The translations under genes and the position numbers were made by a program. This document shows, one piece after another, positions 7,575-17,200 of a stretch of 32,253 bases of DNA. Location of the stretch: positions 1 through 32,253 of the forward strand of contig JARLIH010000289.1 of assembly GCA_031291845.1 (NCBI GenBank). The letters are read 5' to 3'. Numbering within the stretch: the first letter of the stretch is position 1; the number at the start of each line of letters is the position of its first letter. Source of the DNA: Isosphaeraceae bacterium. GTDB taxonomy: Bacteria; Planctomycetota; Planctomycetia; Isosphaerales; Isosphaeraceae. The notes below the pieces were generated by a model. It ran no database searches. It saw nothing but the letters and a program-made list of their open reading frames with translations, and was not told the DNA's origin.

Positions 7575-10500
7575 TCAGTTCCTCGTGACGGTCTCGTGGA
7601 GGTTGAGGATCACGCGTGCCACGGCGGTCCAGGCGGCGAGCTCGGCCGCGTCGATGTCGGACGGGGCAGGGCGGTCACCCACGTGCAGCAGTTCTGCGAC
7701 ACCGTCCGGATTTGCTCGCAGTTCACTACGCTGGCGTTCAACGAGCTTCTCGAGCAAGGCGATCTCGGCGGGTCGAACGTCCCGCGCTAGCGCGACCTTG
7801 TACGCGTGGCGGATGCGGGACGGGGCGTCGGCGCCCCCCTTCCGCACGACCCGCTCCGCAAACGCGCGGGCGGCTTCGACGTAGCTGGGGTCATTCAGCA
7901 GTACAAGCGCCTGGAGCGGCGTGTTCGAACGGGGTCGCTGGACGACGCATTCCTCGCGCGTCGATGCGTCGAAAGCCAGGAGGCTCGGGTGCAGAAACGA
8001 GCGTTGCCACCAGGTGTAGAGACCCCGGCGGTACTCGTTCGGGCCGTGGTCCGCCACGTACTCCCTGCGCGGGAAGTTGAGGTGCGCCCAGTAGCCGTCG
8101 GGCTGATAGGGCTTGACGCTCGGCCCGCCAACCCGCGGATCGAGGAGTCCGCCGATCGCGAGGGCGTTATCGCGGACCATCTCCGCGTCGAGTCGGAACC
8201 GCCCCTGGCGCGCGAGCCAGCTATTCGCCGGGTCGCGCTGGCGGAGTTCTTCGTGGGCCACCGAGCTTTGCCGGTACGTGCTGGAGAGGACCAGCAGCTT
8301 GAGCGTTCGCTTGACGTCCCACCCCTTGTCCATGAACTCGACGGCGAGCCAGTCCAGTAAGTGCGGATGAGTCGGCCACGTTCCTTGCGAGCCGAAGTCT
8401 TCGAGACTCGTGACGATCCCTTGACCGAACGCCAGCTTCCAGAGCCGGTTGACGAACACGCGCGCGACCAGAGGATTGTCCCGCGCGACCAGCCAGCGCG
8501 CGAGGTCGAGGCGCGTCGCGCGGCGGTCCTTGACCGTCATGCTCCCGAGCGAGGCGGGCACCGTCGGCTCCACGACGGGCCCGGTTTCGTTGAGCCAGTT
8601 TCCCCGCGGCAAAACGCGGATCATGCGCGGGGGGGCAACCTCGGCGATCAGAGTCGTGGGAACCGATTGTTCGAGCTGCTCCTTCTGCCGCTGGAGCTCG
8701 GCCAAAGCTTTGCGCTGGGGCTCGAGCGCTGGGGCGATGGTCCGATAGAATGCGGCGAGCTCCTCGTTCTGCGTCGGGCTTCGCTTCTCGGGCTCGGTGG
8801 CCAGGATGTCCGCCACGTTCTTGGGCCACTCGGCCCCCTTGGCGCGAACGGGACGAGCGGCATCCGTCACGCTGAACCGGAAATGGCCGATCGTGTGCTG
8901 GGTCCCGTAATTCATCCGCAGCTCGACCGTCAGTGACAACGAGCCGTTCCCACCGAGGTCGCTCTTCGACTCGAAGACTGCGTCGGTGGGCTGGCCAACC
9001 TTGGGAAGGAGGGCCCAGCCGGTGCCCGGCTTCCCGTCAGCGATGTTCGCGACCGGGAACCCGTCTTGCGAGTGCGTGGCGGTCACGCTCGACCAGACGA
9101 TGGGCTTGCCGAGCTCGGCGATGACGATCTCATCGAGCACGAAATTGCCGTTCCCCGCGCGGCCCGGACCATGCGCAGGAAGCGAGTCGTCGGGGAGGAC
9201 CTCGAGCCGCAGCCCGGTGACGCTACTCCGGTCCGCCTTGAACGTCAGCGTGTACGTGTCGCTCTCGGGACTGTTCCCCGTCGCCAGCACCGAGCCGTCG
9301 CCTTGCACTTTCAGGGTCGCGCCGTTTTTCGACCGGGCATCGACCGGCCTTAACACGGCCCAATCGATGCGCCGCGTCTTGCCGGTTTTTTCCCATTCCG
9401 CTTGCGCCGAAGCCAACTCGGGGGTGGGAGTCGCCAGCACCTTTTGATGGACCCCCATCTCCGCGTCGAGCCGCGCCAACCGGTCCTTCTGCTCGGCCGA
9501 CGGTATTTTGACCTGGTCTTGCCGCCCGACCGCCTTCTCTTTGAGGTCGGCGAAGAACGCCTCGAAGCTGTAGAAGTCCTTGGTGGCGAACGGGTCGAAC
9601 TTGTGGTCGTGGCACTCGCAACAGCCGAGCGTCGATGCCAGCCAGACGCTGCCGACGTTGCGCACCCGGTCGGCGGCGTACTTGGCCATGTATTCCTTGG
9701 CCTGCGCGCCCCCTTCCTCGGTTGTCTGCAAGAGCCGGTTATAGCCCGAGGCGACCTTTTGCTCGTCCGTCGCGCTCGGCAGCAGGTCGCCGGCGAGTTG
9801 CTCGATCGTGAAGCGATCGAACGGCATGTTGTCGTTGAACGCCCGGATGACGTAATCGCGGTAGAGCCACAAGTCGCGCGGATTGTCGCTGTGGTAGCCC
9901 GCGCTGTCGGCGAAGCGCACGAGGTCGAGCCAGTAAACGGCCATCCGCTCGCCGAAGTGGGGCGAGGCGAGCAGACGGTCGACCAGTCTTTCGTAAGCGT
10001 TCGTGGCGCTGTCGTTGACGAAGGCGTCCACTTCCTCGGGCGACGGGGGCAGCCCGAGCAGATCGAGGCTCAAGCGGCGGATCAAGGTCGCGCGGTCGGC
10101 CTCCGGCGCCGGCTTCAGCCCGCGCTCGTTGAGCTTTTCGACGACGAACCGGTCCACGTCGTTCCGGACGAAAGGCGACTCGCCCACCAGGGGTACCGCG
10201 GGCCGGGTCGGCGGCTCGTAGGCCCAATGCCCCTTCCACTCGCCGCCTTGCTCGATCCAGCGCCTGAGGGTCTCAACCTGGGCCTTGGTGAGCGACTTAC
10301 CCGACTTCGGCGGCGGCATGTGTTCGCCGCTGTCCACGGATGTCACCCGCAGGTACAGCTCGCTCTCATCGGGCTTACCCGGCACGATCGGAGTGGCCTT
10401 GTCCTTCTTCGCGAACAGACCGTCCTTCGTGTCGAGCCGCAGCTCCGCTTTCCGTTTCTTGGAGTCGGGGCCGTGACACTGGAAACAGGTCTCGGAAAGG

Positions 10501-10613
10501 ATCGGCCGGACATCACGATTGAAGTCCACCGGGTCGCCAGGCCCCGCCGCGTGGGCTAGGCCGGATCCGAGGATCAAGGTCGCGAGCAATCCCGAAGCGC
10601 GGACGGCTCTCAT
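7575..10613 (-). CDS. PSCyt1-DUF1549-DUF1553 planctomycete cytochrome-type protein
   Basis: A 1012-residue exported protein of the planctomycete cytochrome/DUF1549/DUF1553 type. The order is: signal peptide (MRAVRASGLLATLILGSGLA, about 1-22); a cytochrome head with CFQCH at 43-47 and GEHMPPPKSGKSLT, whose methionine could be the second haem ligand; DUF1549 at about 150-360 (LIRRLSLDLLGLPPSPEEVD, NMPFDRFTIEQLAGDLLP); a CCECH motif at 331-335; a beta-rich insertion in the middle that looks like a carbohydrate-binding or discoidin-type module (FVLDEIVIAELG, FPVANIADGKPGTGW); and DUF1553 from about residue 700 (NPLVARVFVNRLWKLAFGQG). I place the start at the ATG at 10,613 because GGAG lies 6 nt before it; an ATG at 10,625 is the alternative. 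It forms an operon with the downstream DUF1501 gene. Confidence 0.93.
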   Translation of the reverse strand: MRAVRASGLLATLILGSGLAHAAGPGDPVDFNRDVRPILSETCFQCHGPDSKKRKAELRLDTKDGLFAKKDKATPIVPGKPDESELYLRVTSVDSGEHMPPPKSGKSLTKAQVETLRRWIEQGGEWKGHWAYEPPTRPAVPLVGESPFVRNDVDRFVVEKLNERGLKPAPEADRATLIRRLSLDLLGLPPSPEEVDAFVNDSATNAYERLVDRLLASPHFGERMAVYWLDLVRFADSAGYHSDNPRDLWLYRDYVIRAFNDNMPFDRFTIEQLAGDLLPSATDEQKVASGYNRLLQTTEEGGAQAKEYMAKYAADRVRNVGSVWLASTLGCCECHDHKFDPFATKDFYSFEAFFADLKEKAVGRQDQVKIPSAEQKDRLARLDAEMGVHQKVLATPTPELASAQAEWEKTGKTRRIDWAVLRPVDARSKNGATLKVQGDGSVLATGNSPESDTYTLTFKADRSSVTGLRLEVLPDDSLPAHGPGRAGNGNFVLDEIVIAELGKPIVWSSVTATHSQDGFPVANIADGKPGTGWALLPKVGQPTDAVFESKSDLGGNGSLSLTVELRMNYGTQHTIGHFRFSVTDAARPVRAKGAEWPKNVADILATEPEKRSPTQNEELAAFYRTIAPALEPQRKALAELQRQKEQLEQSVPTTLIAEVAPPRMIRVLPRGNWLNETGPVVEPTVPASLGSMTVKDRRATRLDLARWLVARDNPLVARVFVNRLWKLAFGQGIVTSLEDFGSQGTWPTHPHLLDWLAVEFMDKGWDVKRTLKLLVLSSTYRQSSVAHEELRQRDPANSWLARQGRFRLDAEMVRDNALAIGGLLDPRVGGPSVKPYQPDGYWAHLNFPRREYVADHGPNEYRRGLYTWWQRSFLHPSLLAFDASTREECVVQRPRSNTPLQALVLLNDPSYVEAARAFAERVVRKGGADAPSRIRHAYKVALARDVRPAEIALLEKLVERQRSELRANPDGVAELLHVGDRPAPSDIDAAELAAWTAVARVILNLHETVTRN

Positions 10614-10930
10614 CGTTCGCTCCATCGCGGGAAGTGTCGGGGAGAACGCGCACGGTGGGGCGGCTCGGGTCAATCCCGGCCCAGCTCGAGGCGGAAGGTC
10701 TTTCGCCTGTCTGCAATTTACTCTATAGCAATGGGCGGACGATCGCAACGGCCGGCGGCGGCCGAAGTCCATCGTCAGCTCTTGATCATCTCGACGTACA
10801 AGACGTGCGAGAAGTCTCGACGCCCCACGCGTTGCTTCCTGGGCCAGGGCCGCCACCCGGTTGCCGACTCGCGGCCCGCCTGGCACACTGTTGGCAATCT
10901 GGCGTGCCAACGTTTGAAGGGGGCGACATC
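10614..10930. other. Divergent intergenic region, about 317 nt
   Basis: This separates the minus-strand DUF1549/DUF1553 operon from the plus-strand fusion gene. A plus-strand frame stays open from about 10,634 in phase with the downstream gene, but its translation lacks family features and the signal peptide starts only at 10,931, so I treat it as non-coding. It has an AT-rich patch at about 10,715-10,732, a plausible promoter zone without clear hexamers, and a sigma-54-like site near its right end. Confidence 0.6.
10881..10896 (+). promoter_or_regulatory. Candidate sigma-54 (-24/-12) promoter
   Basis: TGGCACACTGTTGGCA keeps the invariant GG-N10-GC spacing (GG at 10,882-10,883, GC at 10,894-10,895) and differs from TGGCAC-N5-TTGCA at one position. 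Transcription would start near 10,906, about 25 nt before the ATG at 10,931. The site overlaps an inverted repeat (GTTGGCA/TGCCAAC, 10,890-10,911), so an operator is an alternative reading. Confidence 0.35.
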
Positions 10931-13054
10931 ATGCAGCGATCTTTCAGGGCGCTGGGCCTCGGGTCCATCCTGCTGTGCTTTCCCGTGACGGTCGTTCACG
11001 CCGAGTCGACCGCGGACCTCGCGCGCACCGCGGCCGTGGTCGCGGCGCTCCAGAATGCGGACGGCGGTTTCTCCGCCGCACCCGGGCAGCCGTCCAGCCT
11101 GTCCGCAACGTCCTCGGCGGTGCGCACGCTCAAGTACACCGGCGGCTCTATCCCTGATGTCCTCGCGTGCATTGGCTACGTGAAGTCGTGTATCGACGCC
11201 GTGAGCGGCGGATTCGCAAATACCCCGGGCGGAACCGCGGACGTCCGCACCACGGCCGTCGGACTGATGGTGGCGGCTGAGCTCAAGGTCGCGACGGACG
11301 AGATGGCCGACAGGGCCGTTACCTTTTTCTGCAAGCACGCCCAGGCCTTTGAGGATATCCGGATCGCGGTCGCCGGGCTCGAGGCGGTCAACACGAAGTC
11401 GCCCGACTTCCCCCGCTGGACGGAGCAAGTGGAGAAGCTGCGGAACTCCGAGGGCACCTTTGGTAAGGGCACGGACGAGGCCCGCGACACCGGCGGTGCC
11501 GCGGTGGCTCTGCTGCGCATGGGCGCCAAGCTCGACAAGCGCGAGGAGATTGTCCGGGCCCTCAAGGCCGGCCAGCGGCCGGACGGGGCTTGGGGACGAG
11601 GAGAGGGGAGCTCCGACCTCGAAGCGACCTATCGCATCATGCGCTGTTTTTACATGCTCCAGGAAAAGCCCGACCTCGACCGCCTGCGCGGGTTCATCAC
11701 CCGCTGCCGGCATTCGGAAGGCACGTACAGCACCAAGCCGGATGCGCCCGCGGACCTGGGCGGCACGTACTTCGCCACGATCATCCTACGCTGGGCGCGG
11801 CTGCTGGACGGCGAGCCCGCTCTGGTCGAGACCCTCGGTTTTCAACAGCTCTTCAACGGCCACGACCTGAGCGGCTGGGAGGGGGACACCTCGCTCTGGT
11901 CGGCACGCGACGGCATGCTGGTCGGAACCTCACCGGGCCTCAAGCACAACGACTTCCTCGCCACCGAGAAGAGTTTCGCGGACTTCAACTTGAAGCTCAC
12001 GTTCCGGCTCATTGGTTCGGATAGCAGCAACAGCGGAATCCAGTTCCGGAGCGTACGCGTACCCGGACACGAGATGTCGGGATACCAGGCCGACGTCGGC
12101 CAGAACTACTGGGGCTGTCTCTACGACGAATCCAGGCGCAACAAAGTTCTCGTCCAGGCGAGCGCCGAGGCATCCAAGAAAGTACACAAGTCCGACTGGA
12201 ACGAATACACGGTTCGCGCGATGGGAAGTAACATCACGCTTTCGCTGAACGGCACAACCTCCGTCAAGTACACCGAAGACGATCCCAAGATCGCCGACGA
12301 CGGCAAGATCGCCGTCCAGATCCACGCGGGCGGACCGATGCAGATTCAGTTCAAGGACATCTACATTCAACCGCTGCCGCGGCCGACGGCGACCGATCTC
12401 GACAAGCCCGGGTTCCACCTGAGGACGATCAAGGCTAACGACGCCGATCGCAAATATGTCGTATTCGTTCCGAACGGCTATGACGGCTCGAAGGCCTTCC
12501 CGGTCGTGCTCTTCCTCCACGGGTCGGGCGAGCGCGGCAAAGATGGAATCGGTGCCGTTCAAGCGGGCCTCGGCCCGGCGATCGCCGGACATCCCGGGGA
12601 CTACGCGTTCATTGGCGTCTTTCCGCAGGCCGAGAAGACGTGGGAGGCGGACTCGGAAGACGCCAAGCTCGCGGTCGCGGCGCTCGACGACGTCGTGGCG
12701 AGCTACAAGACCGACCCGCGCCGCGTCGTGTTGACCGGCCTTTCGATGGGCGGCAGCGGAAGCTGGTCGGTCGCTGCCGCGAACCCCGGGCGGTTCGCCG
12801 CGGTGGTTCCCGTTTGCGGCCGAGGCAAGACCGAAGCGGTTGACCTGCTGAAGGCGCTGCCGGTTTGGGCCTTCGTCGGCGACGCCGATCGGGACGAGAC
12901 GGTGCTGAACACCCGCGCGATGGTCCAGGCCCTGCGCAGCGCGGGGAACCGGGCCAAGGAGACCGAATACCGGGGCGTCGGCCATAACAGTTGGGACCGG
13001 GCCTACAACGACCCCGCGCTGATCGAGTGGATGGCCGCGCAGGCCAGGCCGTGA
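10931..13054 (+). CDS. Prenyltransferase/squalene-cyclase-like repeat, DUF1080 and esterase fusion protein
   Basis: A 707-residue exported three-part protein. A signal peptide (about 1-24, ALGLGSILLCFPVTVVHA) precedes an alpha-alpha barrel of the prenyltransferase/squalene-oxidase repeat type at about 28-292 (QNADGGFSAAPG, SGGFANTPGGTADV, RPDGAWGRGEGSSDLEATY). A DUF1080/3-keto-disaccharide-hydrolase (LamG-like) domain follows at about 303-482 (FQQLFNGHDLSGWEGD, SNSGIQFRS, WNEYTVRAMGSNITLSLNG). The last part, about 495-705, is an alpha/beta hydrolase resembling CE1/PHB-depolymerase-type esterases. It has nucleophile Ser605 in GLSMGG, a likely acid in GDADRDE (651-653) and His685 in GVGHNSW. 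AAGGGGG at 10,917-10,923 supports the ATG at 10,931. The barrel lacks an obvious DxDD or metal site and may be a structural or binding module. The design suggests an envelope enzyme acting on an acylated glycan; this is inference. Confidence 0.88.
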   Translation: MQRSFRALGLGSILLCFPVTVVHAESTADLARTAAVVAALQNADGGFSAAPGQPSSLSATSSAVRTLKYTGGSIPDVLACIGYVKSCIDAVSGGFANTPGGTADVRTTAVGLMVAAELKVATDEMADRAVTFFCKHAQAFEDIRIAVAGLEAVNTKSPDFPRWTEQVEKLRNSEGTFGKGTDEARDTGGAAVALLRMGAKLDKREEIVRALKAGQRPDGAWGRGEGSSDLEATYRIMRCFYMLQEKPDLDRLRGFITRCRHSEGTYSTKPDAPADLGGTYFATIILRWARLLDGEPALVETLGFQQLFNGHDLSGWEGDTSLWSARDGMLVGTSPGLKHNDFLATEKSFADFNLKLTFRLIGSDSSNSGIQFRSVRVPGHEMSGYQADVGQNYWGCLYDESRRNKVLVQASAEASKKVHKSDWNEYTVRAMGSNITLSLNGTTSVKYTEDDPKIADDGKIAVQIHAGGPMQIQFKDIYIQPLPRPTATDLDKPGFHLRTIKANDADRKYVVFVPNGYDGSKAFPVVLFLHGSGERGKDGIGAVQAGLGPAIAGHPGDYAFIGVFPQAEKTWEADSEDAKLAVAALDDVVASYKTDPRRVVLTGLSMGGSGSWSVAAANPGRFAAVVPVCGRGKTEAVDLLKALPVWAFVGDADRDETVLNTRAMVQALRSAGNRAKETEYRGVGHNSWDRAYNDPALIEWMAAQARP

Positions 13055-13122
13055 CTCCTCTTCCCAGACGTGATCACCGCGCGAGACGGGCCGTCGATCG
13101 TCTCTCAATCTGGAGACTCTCC

Positions 13123-14130
13123 GTGCGACATCGACTGAAGCGACGCATTGCCGCATTCTCGTGTGCCTCAGTGATTATACTGGTGTTCGCCTCCCGGCCG
13201 GCCCAAGAGTTGTGCGCCCAGACGGCGGGTGCGCCGTTGGTGCGGATCGCCTCCGACGTTCGCGACGAGGCCGGTCTCTTCTCGCGCGACGCTGTCGCGG
13301 CGGCGCGTAAGCGCCTCGCCCAGATCGAGGCGACTTACCACGTACCGGCGGTGATCGAGACGATCGACTCGCTCGGCGGGTCAGCTCTCGAAGCGGCGGC
13401 CGTCGATCGCGCCCGCAAGACGGGGGTCGAGGGAGTTTTCATCCTGGTCGCCAAAAGAGAGACGAAAATCGATGCCATTCGCTCCGCGCGGTTCGCGACC
13501 GTCGTGGAAGCGGCCCAGCTCCACGCGATCCGTGACGCCTTTATCGCCGAATTCGGCAAGCGAGATTTCGATGACGGCCTGACCAAAGGTGTTGCAGAGA
13601 TCGAGAAGGCCCTGGCCGAAGCGAAGGCGCGCGGCCGCGTCGCGCCGGCGCCTTCGCCGTCCAGTAGCTTGGTGCTTCGAAACCAGGTGCGATTGACCCT
13701 CGACGGCGCACGAAAGATCGTGGCGGGCGCTCAGGCAAAGGCGCAGGAGCTCAACCTGAAGATCAATATCGCGGTGGTGGACGACGGCGGTCACATGATT
13801 GCCTTCGAGCGCATGGACGGCGCTCGACCCGCGAGCGGCTACACCGCGACGACCAAGGCGGTCACGGCGGCCACGTTCCGGCAGGCGACGGGCCCGCTGC
13901 CCGCAGGCACGACGGCACCTGACCTGCTTTTGAACCTCAGCCTTCAGAACGCCGCGGCGGCGAGCGGTGGCAAGGTTACCACGCTCCTCGGCGGAGTCCC
14001 CGTCGTGGTCGACGGGCAAGTGATCGCCGGGGTTGGAGTCGGTGGCGGCACCGGGGAGCAGGACGCAACCGTCGCCCGCGCCGGCATTGCGAGCTTCCTC
14101 GCCGAAGTCGAGGGAAAAACATCACAATAA
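13123..14130 (+). CDS. Exported TPM domain - GlcG/HbpS-like fusion protein
   Basis: A 335-residue protein with an N-terminal signal or anchor (RRIAAFSCASVIILVFASRP, about 7-26). Residues about 45-165 match the TPM-domain pattern (DEAGLFSRDAVAAARKRLAQ, VEGVFILVAKRETKI, RDAFIAEFGKRDFDDGLTKG). A Pro/Ser-rich linker follows at 172-183. Residues about 188-332 match the GlcG/HbpS-like family (LTLDGARKIVAGAQAKAQEL, IAVVDDGGHMIAFERMDGA, GYTATTKAVTAATF, GVPVVVDGQVIAGVGVGG). HbpS from Streptomyces binds haem and senses redox stress; TPM domains are linked to photosystem repair and membrane roles. The start is GTG at 13,123, with TGGAGA at 13,111-13,116. It lies 68 nt after the esterase fusion and upstream of a haem-motif protein, which would fit a haem or redox role, but function is not shown. 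Confidence 0.85.
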   Translation: MRHRLKRRIAAFSCASVIILVFASRPAQELCAQTAGAPLVRIASDVRDEAGLFSRDAVAAARKRLAQIEATYHVPAVIETIDSLGGSALEAAAVDRARKTGVEGVFILVAKRETKIDAIRSARFATVVEAAQLHAIRDAFIAEFGKRDFDDGLTKGVAEIEKALAEAKARGRVAPAPSPSSSLVLRNQVRLTLDGARKIVAGAQAKAQELNLKINIAVVDDGGHMIAFERMDGARPASGYTATTKAVTAATFRQATGPLPAGTTAPDLLLNLSLQNAAAASGGKVTTLLGGVPVVVDGQVIAGVGVGGGTGEQDATVARAGIASFLAEVEGKTSQ

Positions 14131-14142
14131 ATCCTTTGTCGA

Positions 14143-14174
14143 GTGCGTGAAACGCACCGGTGCGTTCCACGCAC
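14143..14174. repeat. 32-nt loopless palindrome
   Basis: Arms at 14,143-14,158 and 14,159-14,174 match at 15 of 16 positions (GTGCGTGAAACGCACC against GGTGCGTTCCACGCAC). Each arm also has a smaller GTGCGT/ACGCAC palindrome inside. It lies between two co-directional genes, 12 nt after a stop codon and 38 nt before the next start. A dispersed palindromic element, an attenuating hairpin or a terminator without T-tract are all possible. Confidence 0.8.
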
Positions 14175-14211
14175 CCCACATTGAGCGTTGGGCCCGCCCG
14201 GAGTCTGTCGG

Positions 14212-17200
14212 ATGTCGCTCGTCAGGAACCCGTCGTCGCGAGGCAGCGCCGCGCTCGTCTGTTTCCTCTTGCTCGCGCAGAGCCCCAAGGCCGCCGAGCC
14301 GGTCCCGCACGGCCAGAGCGAGCCCCCGAATCCGCCGCGCTCGCCCGCGGAGGCCGTCCAGCGCATGAAACTGCCGGAGGGTTTTCACGCCGAGGTCGTG
14401 GCCAGCGAGCCTGATATCGTCAATCCGGTCGCCATGACGTTTGATGAGCTCGGTCGCATCTGGATCACCGAAAGTCTCGAATACCCGCGCCGGGCGCCCG
14501 GGCCGGGGCGCGACCGCATCAAGGTGCTGGAAGATACGGACAATGACGGGAAAGCCGACAGATTCACGGTGTTCGCCCAGGGGCTCAATATTCCCTCGGG
14601 CATCGCCGTGGGACACGGGGGCGTGTGGGTGGCGAACTCCCCCGACATCCTGTACCTGCAAGACACCGACGGCGACGGCAAGGCCGACAAGAAGGAAGTC
14701 GTCGTCACCGGCTTCGGCCGCGCCGACACGCACGAGCTCCCCAACTCGCTGACCTGGGGGCCGGATGGTTGGCTCTATGGCTGGAACGGCGTGTTCAACC
14801 CGAGTCATGTCGTACACCGCGGGAAGACGTACGACTTCACCTGCGCGATCTTTCGCATTCATCCCAAAAGCCGTGACTTTGAGCTATTTTGCGAGGGGAC
14901 GAGTAACCCTTGGGGAATCGCCTGGAACACCGACGGTGAGGCGTTCGCCAGCGCGTGCGTCATCGACCACCTCTGGCACCTGACCGAGACCGGCTACTAC
15001 CACCGCCAGGGCGGACCGTATCCTCCCCACACCTGGAAAATCGAGTCAATCGTCGACCACAAGCACCAGCGGGCGGCCTATTGCGGCATTCACTTCTTCG
15101 ACAGCGATGCGTATCCGCCCCCGTACCGCGAACGCCTCTACATGGGCAACATCCACGGCAACAGCATTAATGTCGACACCCTCAAGCGCAACGGGTCAAC
15201 GTACCGCGGCGCAACCGCTCCCGACTTCCTTACGGCCAACGATGCCTGGTTCATGCCCGTTTCGCAGAAGACCGGACCCGACGGCAGCCTCTACGTCCTC
15301 GACTGGTACGACCGCTATCACTGCTACCAGGACGCGAACCGTGACCCCGCCGGCATCGACCGGCTGAAGGGACGGCTCTACCGGATCCGTTATCGCGAGA
15401 CGCCGCGCGCCCCACAAGTGGATTTCCGTCCAACCACCGGCCCGTCGCTAGCGCGGCTTCTCAACAACACAAATATCTATATACGCGAAACATTTCAACG
15501 CGTTTTGACGGAGAATCTCCAGCGGGAGCCGGGTATTCTTCGCCCCGAGCTCGAACAGTTCGTCCTGGATGAGAGCCAGTCGCGCAAAGGGCGGATGCAC
15601 GCTCTCTGGGCCCTCGTGGGGGGCGGCCCTCTGGACCGCGATTTCCACCTCAAAGTGCTCGAGCACGCGGATCCTGGGTTTCGGGCGTGGGGCGTGCGTG
15701 CGGCGGGAAACATGCGCCGGGTCGACGAGCGCGTGCGCGACAGGGTCGTAGCGCTGGCACACGACGCCGATCCCGCCGTCTCGCTTCAGGTGGCGATCGC
15801 CGTGAACAAGATCGAGGGAGCCGAGCCGATCCCGGTGTGGCTCGACATTTTGTCCCACTGTGGTGACGATCCCTTGATCCCGCATATCGTCTGGCAGAAC
15901 CTGCACCCGATGCTGGACGAGCGAGGTGAGGCGTTCGCGGACCTCGTCTCACAGAAGCGTGCCGGTCGCTCCGCCGCTCTCGCCGAGCTTTTGCCGCGCG
16001 CCGTCGAGCGACTCCTCGGCGGCCGCAAGGTCGGCCTGGTCGCGGCCGTCAAGCTTCTCAACACGATGATTCAGGCTCAAGGGGCCGAGATGCGGGAAGC
16101 GTCTCAGCGTGCGCTGCGCGCGGTCGCCGGCGCTGCACAGTCGGACCAGCTCTCGGAAGCCGACGTTCAGGCCCTGCGCAACGCGCTGGGGAAAACGAGC
16201 GCCGCCGTCTTAAAAGAGCCCTCGCACCCGCTGTATGTCGACCTCGCCGTCCTGGCGGCCTCCTGGCGCGACCCGGCTGCGATCGAGGTCCTCAGGCGCA
16301 TCTTTCAATCGGTTCAGGAACCGTTCGAATTGCGTTTGCGGGCGCTCTCCGCCTTGATTGCCGCGGAAGACGACCAGTTGTTGAGCCCGGTCGGTGAGGC
16401 ACTTGCCCTCCGCCACACCTCCCCCGAGTTTCGAGGCCAGGTGCTGACGTCGCTCGGCCGCCTGGAAGATCCGCGCGTCGCCTCGGTGGTTCTCGAGAAC
16501 TATGCGAATCTCGAAGCCGACTTGCAGCCCAGGGCGATCGAGTTGCTCACCCAGCGGACGCCCTGGAGCCTCGCGCTGGTGAAAGCGATCACCGAAGGCA
16601 AGGTTCCGCAGAGCGCCGTTAACTTGAACCAGGTGCGCAAGCTGCTTGCCGGCAAGGATGCCACGCTGGTCGAACAGGTCAAGAAGCAATGGGGAACCGT
16701 GCGCGAAGGCCGCAACCCCCAGCGCGAGCAGGTGATCGCCCAGATGCACGACCTCCTGCGCAAGCGCCCGGGCAATCCCGCAACCGGGCGGCAGGTCTTC
16801 AATCGCGTCTGCGGCCAGTGCCACAAGCTGTTCGGCGAGGGGCAAGACGTGGGTCCCGACCTCACCGGCAACGGCCGTGCATCCTTCGAGCAGCTTCTTT
16901 CCAACGTCTTCGACCCCAGCCTCGTCATCGGCAGCGCCTACCAAGCGACCACCGTCGCCACCGCGGACGGCCGCGTACTGACCGGCCTGCTCGTCGAAGA
17001 CAACGATCAGCGCGTGATCTTGAAGGGGCAGGGGGGGAAGCTCGAGACCGTCGCCCGGAGAGACGTTGAAGCCTTGAAGGTCAGCGCGCTGTCGCTCATG
17101 CCGGAAGACCTTGAGAAGCAGCTCAAGCCCGAGGAGCTCGCCGACCTCTTCGCCTTCCTGACCTTGGACAAGCCGCCCAGCGACCCGGGCGCGCGACCGA

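Noticed and set aside
10626..10910. N-terminal extension of the planctomycete cytochrome-type protein
   Set aside because: The added residues precede a normal signal peptide, and GGAG sits 6 nt before the ATG at 10,613.
10634..10930. N-terminal extension of the fusion esterase frame
   Set aside because: The extension lacks homology-like features, and a signal peptide begins at 10,931 with a proper ribosome binding site. The extension would also bury it.
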